DNA of 64,000 bases from Bugula neritina (taxonomy: Eukaryota > Bryozoa > Gymnolaemata > Cheilostomatida > Bugulidae), in assembly GCA_964035545.1 (NCBI GenBank), contig CAXIUT010000103.1, forward strand, positions 186,001 through 250,000, given 5' to 3'. How positions within the stretch are numbered: the stretch's first letter is position 1; the number at the start of each line of letters is the position of its first letter. Shown piece after piece: positions 1-10,936 of the stretch. The translations under genes were made by a program, and so were the position numbers. Below the pieces are notes generated by a model that saw nothing but the letters and a program-made list of their open reading frames with translations, had not been told where the DNA came from and ran no database searches.

Positions 1-224
1 ATATTGTCCATCAGCAGGAGCATGCGCCTTGCAGTTATTATGGAAATACCAGTGATGCTGGAAGACCTTTGCATTGTACACCTGCCTTTACTATTGAATT
101 TAGATGTTTTATTTTCCCCTCCCCTCTCCCTCCCCCCTGTCCCCTCTAACAACCAGTAATCCTGACTCATGTAAAATGTGTTATTGTTTTAGAGTTGGAC
201 CATGGGCCTACAGTATACGATTTG
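1..224. repeat. U0, partial copy (3' end only)
   Basis: The last 224 bp of an A copy cut by the window edge. It contains the C-rich tract (116-148), the acceptor-like TTATTGTTTTAG and the stretch leading to the HindIII site. It has the AGCATGCGCC variant, as in U2, U14 and U15. Confidence 0.95.
116..148 (-). other. Pyrimidine-rich tract; G-quadruplex motif on the minus strand (A form)
   Basis: The plus strand is almost all C/T. The complement reads as G-runs of 4, 6, 3, 4 and 4 with loops of 1-3 bases, which satisfies the usual four-run G-quadruplex pattern with a run to spare. It recurs in every A copy at 109 to 77 bp before the anchor site. U5 has a T breaking the six-run. Confidence 0.8.
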
Positions 225-331
225 AAGCTTCATAGTTTACAGGCAGTCGAGATGAGTCATTGCTGAAACCAATTTTTATTAGTAGACTATATTGCTCTTC
301 AATCATCAGTTTTCATATTAAAACAGAAAGC

Positions 332-559
332 TCATCCGCAGCACCATTTCACAGTGTTATATTTTGCTAGAGCAATAACTAATTTTAGATGCCTTTGCAA
401 ACATATGAGAAATAAATGAGTCATTCTATGAAAAGAGGTGTTTGCAGCAATTGTCCACTTTTGATTTAGACGCGGCATAGAAACTTTTGTAGTTTTAAAT
501 AATATCTCCAATCTCATCACTTGCATGTGTTTAGATACTTGATAAAGTTTTTTATGCAA
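332..559 (-). other. Recurrent minus-strand 75-codon open frame (probably non-coding)
   Basis: An open frame beginning MHKKLYQVSKHMQ recurs in almost every copy. Comparing 8366-8593 with 49910-50137 I count 12 nucleotide changes, giving 10 amino-acid replacements and one silent change, the opposite of selection on a protein. In U19, U21 and U22 a T-to-A change interrupts it. No domain, signal peptide or known family is recognised. Confidence 0.8.
411..416 (+). promoter_or_regulatory. AATAAA hexamer, first per unit (A/B)
   Basis: Canonical poly(A)-signal hexamer within GAGAAATAAATGAG, followed about 25 bases later by a G/T-rich GAGGTGTTTG. Present in most A copies and in the AAATAAATGAG type of B copies. 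Changed to AATAAC in U27, U29, U31, U36 and U38-U47, and to AATGAA in U15 and U17. Loss across a whole subfamily argues against a required role. Confidence 0.3.
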
Positions 560-700
560 AACTTGATGCCTGCTTCAATGACACCAGTGCTTAATTACTG
601 TGTTAACTGTATTGGCACAATGCCATGAGATATTTGGTAATATTTCGCATCACAACAAACTCTTCAGAAAATGAAGAAAATCAGTCTAGAAAGTTAATGA

Positions 701-706
701 AATAAA
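701..706 (+). promoter_or_regulatory. AATAAA hexamer, second per unit
   Basis: Within ATGAAATAAACC. Kept in nearly all copies of all subfamilies (lost to AATGAA in U14, U20 and U23 and to AATTAA in U15 and U17). No obvious G/T-rich element follows. It may simply reflect AT richness. Confidence 0.25.
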
Positions 707-734
707 CCTACCAGAGAGAGTAAGCCAGATGTGA

Positions 735-776
735 CAAGTTGATCCAAAACAAGTTGATTAACAGTTGAAGTTGAAG
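735..776. repeat. Short-period AGTTGA cluster
   Basis: AAGTTGATCC, AAGTTGATTAAC and AGTTGAAGTTGAAG place four AGTTGA words within about 40 bp. In B/C copies two are altered (AAGTAGATCC, CAATTGAAG). No function is evident. Confidence 0.5.
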
Positions 777-965
777 TCTCCATGTAGTGAACACTTTAGT
801 CCTAATGTCAAATGCAAACGTCTGCTACCAAACTGTGTAGACTTCATGAGCTGGTTAGCTGACAGGACTCATTAAAGTTCTTAACTCTTGTGTGTATGGT
901 GATGCCCATCTTGAACTAGAGAGGGCTGACTAAAGACTGCTACTTTGTGAAAATTGACAATGCAT

Positions 966-977
966 ATTATTATTATT
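966..977. repeat. (ATT)4 microsatellite
   Basis: Four ATT triplets directly before the hairpin region. The same length is seen in the copies I checked. U27 and U35 have TATTGTTATTATT, interrupting the run. Confidence 0.8.
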
Positions 978-1028
978 CATTGTTGAGATTCACGACTGCC
1001 ATAAACAATGATAAATTATTCATTGTTG
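972..1028. repeat. Direct plus inverted repeat with two mutually exclusive hairpins
   Basis: ATTATTCATTGTTG occurs at 972-985 and 1015-1028. Between them AACAATGA (1004-1011) is complementary to TCATTGTT in either copy (977-984 or 1020-1027). It can pair left with a 19-base loop or right with an 8-base loop. The arrangement recurs in nearly every copy. It is damaged in U24 and shortened by one pair in C copies (CATACACAATGA). Confidence 0.7.
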
Positions 1029-1040
1029 GTACTAGTGAGT

Positions 1041-1066
1041 AAATTAAAATATAATATAATATTTTC
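1041..1066. other. AT-rich block with TATAATAT words
   Basis: AAATTAAAATATAATATAAT followed by ATTTTC, essentially pure A/T, directly before CTTGACAG. It could be a TATA-like or DNA-unwinding element, but nothing downstream confirms a start site. B copies insert three bases at its right edge. Confidence 0.4.
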
Positions 1067-1281
1067 TTGACAGATAAATAATATCGTATACAGAATCTAA
1101 CTTACCATAACTCTACAGTGCTTCACCTCTTCAAATTTTTCGGCAATGTTATTTCTTTCTAGTTAGAAGTACTAGCTGAATATAGGACTATGAAACATAA
1201 CCCTTCAATTTCATTGCACCAGCACCGGTTGCAAGATAGGTGTAGTGGGAGTTATCTTTCCTGAAATTTCGTTCTTGGCGT

Positions 1282-1509
1282 TTATACGAAGCAGACACAG
1301 GCTAATATTAGTTTAGTTATTTGAAAGAGTTTTGCTGTCATATTGTCCATCAGCAGGAGCTTGCGCCTTGCAGTTATTATGGAAATACCAGTGATGCTGG
1401 AAGACCTTGGCATTGTACACCCGCCTTTACTATTGAATTTAGATGTTTTATTTTCCCGTCCCCTCTCCCTCCCCCCTGTCCCCTCTAACAACCAGTAATC
1501 CTGACTCAT
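1282..1509 (-). other. Second recurrent minus-strand open frame (probably non-coding)
   Basis: An MSQDYWLLEG frame crossing the C-rich tract, which supplies its G/R/E-rich part. C-run changes shift the upstream frame in several B copies (for example C7 and C8 units start at a different codon), so the predicted N-terminus depends on slippage length. No recognisable domain. Confidence 0.8.
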
Positions 1510-1520
1510 GTAAAATGTGT

Positions 1521-1531
1521 TATTGTTTCAG
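1521..1531 (+). promoter_or_regulatory. Second splice-acceptor-like tract, before the anchor site
   Basis: TATTGTTTCAG or TATTGTTTTAG in A and TATTGTTCTAG in B/C, before AGTTGGNCCATGGGCC. It lies about 40-65 bp downstream of the C-rich tract, which could extend its pyrimidine content. The AG is retained in every copy I checked. Confidence 0.3.
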
Positions 1532-1563
1532 AGTTGGACCATGGGCCTACAGTATACGATTTG

Positions 1564-2902
1564 AAGCTTCATAGTTTACAGGCAGTCGAGATGAGTCATT
1601 GCTGAAACCAATTTTTATTAGTAGACTATATTGCTCTTCAATCATCAGTTTTCATATTAAAACAGAAAGCTCATCTGCAGCACCATTTCACAGTGTTATT
1701 TTTTGCTAGAGCAATAACTAATTTTAGATGCCTTTGCAAACATATGAGAAATAAATGAGTCATTCTATGAAAAGAGGTGTTAGCAGCAATTGTCCACTTT
1801 TGATTTAGACGCGGCATAGAAACTTTTGTAGTTTTAAATAATATCTCCAATCTCATCACTTGCATGTGTTTAGATACTTGATAAAGTCTTTTATGCAAAA
1901 TTTGATGCCTGCTTCAATGACACCAGTGCTTAATTACTGTGTTAACTGTATTGGCACAATGCCATGAGATATTTGGTAATATTTCGCATCACAACAAACT
2001 CTTCAGAAAATGAAGAAAATCAGTCTAGAAAGTTAATGAAATAAACCTACCAGAGAGAGTAAGCCAGATGTGACAAGTTGATCCAAAACAAGTTGATTAA
2101 CAGTTGAAGTTGAAGTCTCCATGTAGTGAACACTTTAGTCCTAATGTCAAATGCAAACGTCTGCTACCAAACTGTGTAGACTTCATGAGCTGGTTAGCTG
2201 ACAGGACTCATTAAAGTTCTTAACTCTTGTGTGTATGGTGATGCCCATCTTGAACTAGAGAGGGCTGACTAAAGACTGCTACTTTGTGAAAATTGACAAT
2301 GCATATTATTATTATTCATTGTTGAGATTCACGACTGCCATAAACAATGATAAATTATTCATTGTTGGTACTAGTGAGTAAATTAAAATATAATATAATA
2401 TTTTCTTGACAGATAAATAATATCGTATACAGAATCTAACTTACCATAACTCTACAGTGCTTCACCTCTTCAAATTTTTCGGCAATGTTATTTCTTTCTA
2501 GTTAGAAGTACTAGCTGAATATAGGACTATGAAACATAACCCTTCAATTTCATTGCACAAGCACCGGTTGCAAGATAGGTGTGGTGGGAGTTACCTTTCC
2601 TAAAATTTCGTTCTTGGCGTTTATACGAAGCAGACACAGGCTAATATTAGTTTAGTTATTTGAAAGAGTTTTGCTGTCATATTGTCCATCAGCAGGAGCA
2701 TGCGCCTTGCAGTTATTATGGAAATACCAGTGATGCTGGAAGACCTTTGCATTGTACACCTGCCTTTACTATTGAATTTAGATGTTTTATTTTCCCCTCC
2801 CCTCTCCCTCCCCCCTGTCCCCTCTAACAACCAGTAATCCTGACTCATGTAAAATGTGTTATTGTTTTAGAGTTGGACCATGGGCCTACAGTATACGATT
2901 TG
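1564..2902. repeat. Repeat unit U2 (A, 1339 bp)
   Basis: Starts with CATCTGCAGC (a PstI site) and GTTATTTTTTGCTAG, shared with U4 and U11. The tail has GTTACCTTTCC and AGCATGCGCC. Confidence 0.95.
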
Positions 2903-4241
2903 AAGCTTCATAGTTTACAGGCAGTCGAGATGAGTCATTGCTGAAACCAATTTTTATTAGTAGACTATATTGCTCTTCAATCATCAGTTTTCATATTAAA
3001 ACAGAAAGCTCATCCGCAGCACCATTTCACAGTGTTATATTTTGCTAGAGCAATAACTAATTTTAGATGCCTTTGCAAACATATGAGAAATAAATGAGTC
3101 ATTCTATGAAAAGAGGTGTTTGCAGCAATTGTCCACTTTTGATTTAGACGCGGCATAGAAACTTTTGTAGTTTTAAATAATATCTCCAATCTCATCACTT
3201 GCATGTGTTTAGATACTTGATAAAGTTTTTTATGCAAAACTTGATGCCTGCTTCAATGACACCAGTGCTTAATTACTGTGTTAACTGTATTGGCACAATG
3301 CCATGAGATATTTGGTAATATTTCGCATCACAACAAACTCTTCAGAAAATGAAGAAAATCAGTCTAGAAAGTTAATGAAATAAACCTACCAGAGAGAGTA
3401 AGCCAGATGTGACAAGTTGATCCAAAACAAGTTGATTAACAGTTGAAGTTGAAGTCTCCATGTAGTGAACACTTTAGTCCTAATGTCAAATGCAAACGTC
3501 TGCTACCAAACTGTGTAGACTTCATGAGCTGGTTAGCTGACAGGACTCATTAAAGTTCTTAACTCTTGTGTGTATGGTGATGCCCATCTTGAACTAGAGA
3601 GGGCTGACTAAAGACTGCTACTTTGTGAAAATTGACAATGCATATTATTATTATTCATTGTTGAGATTCACGACTGCCATAAACAATGATAAATTATTCA
3701 TTGTTGGTACTAGTGAGTAAATTAAAATATAATATAATATTTTCTTGACAGATAAATAATATCGTATACAGAATCTAACTTACCATAACTCTACAGTGCT
3801 TCACCTCTTCAAATTTTTCGGCAATGTTATTTCTTTCTAGTTAGAAGTACTAGCTGAATATAGGACTATGAAACATAACCCTTCAATTTCATTGCACCAG
3901 CACCGGTTGCAAGATAGGTGTAGTGGGAGTTATCTTTCCTGAAATTTCGTTCTTGGCGTTTATACGAAGCAGACACAGGCTAATATTAGTTTAGTTATTT
4001 GAAAGAGTTTTGCTGTCATATTGTCCATCAGCAGGAGCTTGCGCCTTGCAGTTATTATGGAAATACCAGTGATGCTGGAAGACCTTGGCATTGTACACCC
4101 GCCTTTACTATTGAATTTAGATGTTTTATTTTCCCGTCCCCTCTCCCTCCCCCCTGTCCCCTCTAACAACCAGTAATCCTGACTCATGTAAAATGTGTTA
4201 TTGTTTCAGAGTTGGACCATGGGCCTACAGTATACGATTTG
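2903..4241. repeat. Repeat unit U3 (A, 1339 bp)
   Basis: By eye the same sequence as U1, including the TTTCCTGAAATTTCG and TTTTCCCGTCCCC markers, 2678 bp downstream. Confidence 0.95.
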
Positions 4242-5580
4242 AAGCTTCATAGTTTACAGGCAGTCGAGATGAGTCATTGCTGAAACCAATTTTTATTAGT
4301 AGACTATATTGCTCTTCAATCATCAGTTTTCATATTAAAACAGAAAGCTCATCTGCAGCACCATTTCACAGTGTTATTTTTTGCTAGAGCAATAACTAAT
4401 TTTAGATGCCTTTGCAAACATATGAGAAATAAATGAGTCATTCTATGAAAAGAGGTGTTAGCAGCAATTGTCCACTTTTGATTTAGACGCGGCATAGAAA
4501 CTTTTGTAGTTTTAAATAATATCTCCAATCTCATCACTTGCATGTGTTTAGATACTTGATAAAGTCTTTTATGCAAAATTTGATGCCTGCTTCAATGACA
4601 CCAGTGCTTAATTACTGTGTTAACTGTATTGGCACAATGCCATGAGATATTTGGTAATATTTCGCATCACAACAAACTCTTCAGAAAATGAAGAAAATCA
4701 GTCTAGAAAGTTAATGAAATAAACCTACCAGAGAGAGTAAGCCAGATGTGACAAGTTGATCCAAAACAAGTTGATTAACAGTTGAAGTTGAAGTCTCCAT
4801 GTAGTGAACACTTTAGTCCTAATGTCAAATGCAAACGTCTGCTACCAAACTGTGTAGACTTCATGAGCTGGTTAGCTGACAGGACTCATTAAAGTTCTTA
4901 ACTCTTGTGTGTATGGTGATGCCCATCTTGAACTAGAGAGGGCTGACTAAAGACTGCTACTTTGTGAAAATTGACAATGCATATTATTATTATTCATTGT
5001 TGAGATTCACGACTGCCATAAACAATGATAAATTATTCATTGTTGGTACTAGTGAGTAAATTAAAATATAATATAATATTTTCTTGACAGATAAATAATA
5101 TCGTATACAGAATCTGACTTACCATAACTCTACAGTGCTTCACCTCTTCAAATTTTTCGGCAATGTTATTTCTTTCTAGTTAGAAGTACTAGCTGAATAT
5201 AGGACTATGAAACATAACCCTTCAATTTCATTGCACATGCACCGGTTGCAAGATAGGTGTGGTGGGAGTTATCTTTCCTAAAATTTCGTTCTTGGCGTTT
5301 ATACGAAGCAGACACAGGCTGATATTAGTTTAGTTATTTGAAAGAGTTTTGCTGTCATATTGTCCATCAGCAGGAGCTGACGCCTTGCAGTTATTATGGA
5401 AATACCAGTGATGCTGGAAGACCTTTGCATTGTACACCCGCCTTTACTATCGAATTTAGATGTTTTATTTTCCCCTCCCCTCTCCCTCCCCCCTGTCCCC
5501 TCTAACAACCAGTAATACTGACTCATGTAAAATGTGTTATTGTTTTAGAGTTGGACCATGGGCCTAGAGTATACGATTTG
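4242..5580. repeat. Repeat unit U4 (A, 1339 bp)
   Basis: Matches U2 up to about 5110, then diverges with AATCTGACTT, GCACATGCACCGG, GAGCTGACGCC and CAGTAATACTGAC. This is a visible breakpoint of the dimer duplication. Confidence 0.95.
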
Positions 5581-6919
5581 AAGCTTTATAGTTTACAGGC
5601 AGTCGAGATGAGTCATTGCTGAAACCAATTTTTATTAGTAGACTATATTGCTCTTCAATCACCAGTTTTCATATTAAAACAGAAAGCTCATCCGCAGCAC
5701 CATTTCACAGTGTTATATTTTGCTAGAGCAATAACTAATTTTAGATGCCTTTGCAAACATATGAGAAATAAATGAGTCATTCTATGAAAAGAGGTGTTTG
5801 CAGCAATTGTCCACTTTTGATTTAGACGCGGCATGGAAACTTTTGTAGTTTTAAATAATATCTCCAATCTCATCACTTGCATGTGTTTAGATACTTGATA
5901 AAGTTTTTTATGCAAAATTTGATGCCTGCTTCAATGACACCAGTGCTTAGTTACTGTGTTAACTGTATTGGCACAATGCCATGAGATATTTGGTAATATT
6001 TCGCATCACAACAAACTCTTCAGAAAATGAAGAAAATCAGTCTAGAAAGTTAATGAAATAAACCTACCAGAGAGAGTAAGCCAGATGTGACAAGTTGATC
6101 CAAAACAAGTTGATTAACAGTTGAAGTTGAAGTCTCCATGTAGTGAACACTTTAGTCCTAATGTCAAATGCAAACGTCTGCTACCAAACTGTGTAGACTT
6201 CATGAGCTGGTTAGCTGACAGGACTCATTAAAGTTCTTAACTCTTGTGTGTATGGTGATGCCCATCTTGAACTAGAGAGGGCTGACTAAAGACTGCTACT
6301 TTGTGAAAATTGACAATGCATATTATTATTATTCATTGTTGAGATTCACGACTGCCATAAACAATGATAAATTATTCATTGTTGGTACTAGTGAGTAAAT
6401 TAAAATATAATATAATATTTTCTTGACAGATAAATAATATCGTATACAGAATCTAACTTACCATAACTCTAAAGTGCTTCACCTCTTCAAATTTTTCGGC
6501 AATGTTATTTCTTTCTAGTTAGAAGTACTAGCTGAATATAGGACTATGAAACATAACCCTTCAATTTCATTGCACAAGCACCGGTTGCAAGATAGGTGTG
6601 GTGGGAGTTATCTTTCCTAAAATTTCGTTCTTGGCGTTTATACGAAGCAGACACAGGCTGATATTAGTTTAGTTATTTGAAAGAGTTTTGCTGTCATATT
6701 GTCCATCAGCAGGAGCTTGCGCCTTGCAGTTATTATGGAAATACCAGTGATGCTGGAAGACCTTGGCATTGTACACCCGCCTTTACTATTGAATTTAGAT
6801 GTTTTATTTTCCCCTCCCCTCTCCCTCCTCCCTGTCCCCTCTAACAACCAGTAATCCTGACTCATGTAAAATGTGTTATTGTTTCAGAGTTGGACCATGG
6901 GCCTACAGTATACGATTTG
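5581..6919. repeat. Repeat unit U5 (A, 1339 bp)
   Basis: HindIII site followed by TAT, not CAT. Has AATCACCAGTTTTC and a C-rich tract interrupted by T (CTCCCTCCTCCCTG), which shortens the complementary G-run. Confidence 0.95.
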
Positions 6920-8258
6920 AAGTTTCATAGTTTACAGGCAGTCGAGATGAGTCATTGCTGAAACCAATTTTTATTAGTAGACTATATTGCTCTTCAATCA
7001 TCAGTTTTCATATTAAAACAGAAAGCTCATCCGCAGCACCATTTCACAGTGTTATATTTTGCTAGAGCAATAACTAATTTTAGATGCCTTTGCAAACATA
7101 TGAGAAATAAATGAGTCATTCTATGAAAAGAGGTGTTTGCAGCAATTGTCCACTTTTGATTTAGACGCGGCATAGAAACTTTTGTAGTTTTCAATAATAT
7201 CTCCAATCTCATCACTTGCATGTGTTTAGATACTTGATAAAGTTTTTTATGCAAAATTTGATGCCTGCTTCAATGACACCAGTGCTTAATTACTGTGTTA
7301 ACTGTATTGGCACAATGCCATGAGATATTTGGTAATATTTCGCATCACAACAAACTCTTCAGAAAATGAAGAAAATCAGTCTAGAAAGTTAATGAAATAA
7401 ACCTACCAGAGAGAGTAAGCCAGATGTGACAAGTTGATCCAAAACAAGTTGATTAACAGTTGAAGTTGAAGTCTCCATGTAGTGAACACTTTAGTCCTAA
7501 TGTCAAATGCAAACGTCTGCTACCAAACTGTGTAGACTTCATGAGCTGGTTAGCTGACAGGACTCATTAAAGTTCTTAACTCTTGTGTGTATGGTGATGC
7601 CCTTCTTGAACTAGAGAGGGCTGACTAAAGACTGCTACTTTGTGAAAATTGACAATGCATATTATTATTATTCATTGTTGAGATTCACGACTGCCATAAA
7701 CAATGATAAATTATTCATTGTTGGTACTAGTGAGTAAATTAAAATATAATATAATATTTTCTTGACAGATAAATAATATCGTATACAGAATCTAACTTAC
7801 CATAACTCTACAGTGCTTCACCTCTTCAAATTTTTCGGCAATGTTATTTCTTTCTAGTTAGAAGTACTAGCTGAATATAGGACTATGAAACATAACCCTT
7901 CAATTTCATTGCACCAGCACCGTTCTCAAGAAAGGTGTGGTGGGAGTTATCTTTCCTAAAATTTTGTTCCTGGCGTTTATACGAAGCAGACACAGGCTAA
8001 TATTAGTTTAGTTATTTGAAAGAGTTTTGCAGTCATATTGTCCATCAGCAGTAGCTGACGCCTTGCAGTTATTATGGAAATACCAGTGATGCTGGAAGAC
8101 CTTTGCATTGTACACCCGCATTTACTATCGAATTTAGGTGTTTTATTTTCCCCTCCCCTCTCCCTCCCCCCTGTCCCCTCTAACAACCAGTAATCCTGAC
8201 TCATGTAAAATGTGTTATTGTTTTAGAGTTGGACCATGGGCCTAGAGTATACGATTTG
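6920..8258. repeat. Repeat unit U6 (A, 1339 bp, HindIII lost)
   Basis: AAGTTT at the anchor. Carries the clustered variant CACCGTTCTCAAGAAAGG and TTTTGTTCCTGG near 7919-7972, shared with U8, U11 and U12. Private: GCCCTTCTTG and AATTTAGGTG. Confidence 0.94.
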
Positions 8259-9597
8259 AAGCTTTATAGTTTACAGGCAGTCGAGATGAGTCATTGCTGA
8301 AACCAATTTTTATTAGTAGACTATATTGCTCTTCAATCATCAGTTTTCATATTAAAACAGAAAGCTCATCCGCAGCACCATTTCACAGTGTTATATTTTG
8401 CTAGAGCAATAACTAATTTTAGATGCCTTTGCAAACATATGAGAAATAAATGAGTCATTCTATGAAAAGAGGTGTTTGCAGCAATTGTCCACTTTTGATT
8501 CAGACGCGGCATGGAAACTTTTGTAGTTTTAAATAATATCTCCAATCTCATCACTTGCATGTGTTTAGATACTTGATAAAGTTTTTTATGCAAAATTTGA
8601 TGCCTGCTTCAATGACACCAGTGCTTAGTTACTGTGTTAACTGTATTGGCACAATGCCATGAGATATTTGGTAATATTTCGCATCACAACAAACTCTTCA
8701 GAAAATGAAGAAAATCAGTCTAGAAAGTTAATGAAATAAACCTACCAGAGAGAGTAAGCCAGATGTGACAAGTTGATCCAAAACAAGTTGATTAACAGTT
8801 GAAGTTGAAGTCTCCATGTAGTGAACACTTTAGTCCTAATGTCAAATGCAAACGTCTGCTACCAAACTGTGTAGACTTCATGAGCTGGTTAGCTGACAGG
8901 ACTCATTAAAGTTCTTAACTCTTGTGTGTATGGTGATGCCCATCTTGAACTAGAGAGGGCTGACTAAAGACTGCTACTTTGTGAAAATTGACAATGCATA
9001 TTATTATTATTCATTGTTGAGATTCACGACTGCCATAAACAATGATAAATTATTCATTGTTGGTACTAGTGAGTAAATTAAAATATAATATAATATTTTC
9101 TTGACAGATAAATAATATCGTATACAGAATCTAACTTACCATAACTCTAAAGTGCTTCACCTCTTCAAATTTTTCGGCAATGTTATTTCTTTCTAGTTAG
9201 AAGTACTAGCTGAATATAGGACTATGAAACATAACCCTTCAATTTCATTGCACAAGCACCGGTTGCAAGATAGGTGTGGTGGGAGTTATCTTTCCTAAAA
9301 TTTCGTTCTTGGCGTTTATACGAAGCAGACACAGGCTGATATTAGTTTAGTTATTTGAAAGAGTTTTGCTGTCATATTGTCCATCAGCAGGAGCTTGCGC
9401 CTTGCAGTTATTATGGAAATACCAGTGATGCTGGAAGACCTTGGCATTGTACACCCGCCTTTACTATTGAATTTAGATGTTTTATTTTCCCCTCCCCTCT
9501 CCCTCCCCCCTGTCCCCTCTAACAACCAGTAATCCTGACTCATGTAAAATGTGTTATTGTTTCAGAGTTGGACCATGGGCCTACAGTATACGATTTG
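8259..9597. repeat. Repeat unit U7 (A, 1339 bp)
   Basis: Like U5 in alternating with the U6/U8 type. Private GATTCAGACGCGG near 8498-8510. Confidence 0.95.
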
Positions 9598-10936
9598 AAG
9601 TTTCATAGTTTACAGGCAGTCGAGATGAGTCATTGCTGAAACCAATTTTTATTAGTAGACTATATTGCTCTTCAATCATCAGTTTTCATATTAAAACAGA
9701 AAGCTCATCCGCAGCACCATTTCATAGTGTTATATTTTGCTAGAGCAATAACTAATTTTAGATGCCTTTGCAAACATATGAGAAATAAATGAGTCATTCT
9801 ATGAAAAGAGGTGTTTGCAGCAATTGTCCACTTTTGATTTAGACGCGGCATAGAAACTTTTGTAGTTTTTAATAATATCTCCAATCTCATCACTTGCATG
9901 TGTTTAGATACTTGATAAAGTTTTTTATGCAAAATTTGATGCCTGCTTCAATGACACCAGTGCTTAATTACTGTGTTAACTGTATTGGCACAATGCCATG
10001 AGATATTTGGTAATATTTCGCATCACAACAAACTCTTCAGAAAATGAAGAAAATCAGTCTAGAAAGTTAATGAAATAAACCTACCAGAGAGAGTAAGCCA
10101 GATGTGACAAGTTGATCCAAAACAAGTTGATTAACAGTTGAAGTTGAAGTCTCCATGTAGTGAACACTTTAGTCCTAATGTCAAATGCAAACGTCTGCTA
10201 CCAAACTGTGTAGACTTCATGAGCTGGTTAGCTGACAGGACTCATTAAAGTTCTTAACTCTTGTGTGTATGGTGATGCCCATCTTGAACTAGAGAGGGCT
10301 GACTAAAGACTGCTACTTTGTGAAAATTGACAATGCATATTATTATTATTCATTGTTGAGATTCACGACTGCCATAAACAATGATAAATTATTCATTGTT
10401 GGTACTAGTGAGTAAATTAAAATATAATATAATATTTTCTTGACAGATAAATAATATCGTATACAGAATCTAACTTACCATAACTCTACAGTGCTTCACC
10501 TCTTCAAATTTTTCGGCAATGTTATTTCTTTCTAGTTAGAAGTACTAGCTGAATATAGGACTATGAAACATAACCCTTCAATTTCATTGCACCAGCACCG
10601 TTCTCAAGAAAGGTGTGGTGGGAGTTATCTTTCCTAAAATTTTGTTCCTGGCGTTTATACGAAGCAGACACAGGCTAATATTAGTTTAGTTATTTGAAAG
10701 AGTTTTGCAGTCATATTGTCCATCAGCAGGAGCTGACGCCTTGCAGTTATTATGGAAATACCAGTGATGCTGGAAGACCTTTGCATTGTACACCCGCCTT
10801 TACTATCGAATTTAGATGTTTTATTTTCCCCTCCCCTCTCCCTCCCCCCTGTCCCCTCTAACAACCAGTAATCCTGACTCATGTAAAATGTGTTATTGTT
10901 TTAGAGTTGGACCATGGGCCTAGAGTATACGATTTG
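9598..10936. repeat. Repeat unit U8 (A, 1339 bp, HindIII lost)
   Basis: AAGTTT at the anchor and TTCATAGTG in the first 130 bp. Its tail repeats the U6 clustered variant CACCGTTCTCAAGAAAGG near 10597, which gives a U6/U8 versus U5/U7 alternation. Confidence 0.94.

Larger units (their letters stand above)
225..1563. repeat. Repeat unit U1 (A, 1339 bp)
   Basis: Used here as the reference A copy. Private to U1 and U3: TTTCCTGAAATTTCG and TTTTCCCGTCCCC in the tail. It forms a dimer with U2 that is repeated as U3-U4. Confidence 0.95.
1..5110. repeat. Dimeric higher-order repeat (2678 bp, two copies)
   Basis: Positions 1 to about 2430 and 2679 to about 5110 look identical by eye, including the paired U1/U3 markers and the U2/U4 markers. 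The match breaks near 2437/5115 (AATCTAACTT versus AATCTGACTT). A two-unit duplication of about 2.4 kb with no visible difference is recent, or is an assembly duplication. Confidence 0.85.

Noticed and set aside
695-706. AATAAA hexamers as proof of transcription units
   Set aside because: AT-rich sequence yields these by chance, AATAAA also occurs on the minus strand, and subfamilies lose the hexamer without other change.
866-1000. Pol III promoter (TAGCTGACAGG as an A box, GATTCACGAC as a B box)
   Set aside because: The A-box match has a mismatch, the B-box likeness is poor, and no tRNA fold or terminator run of T is placed suitably.
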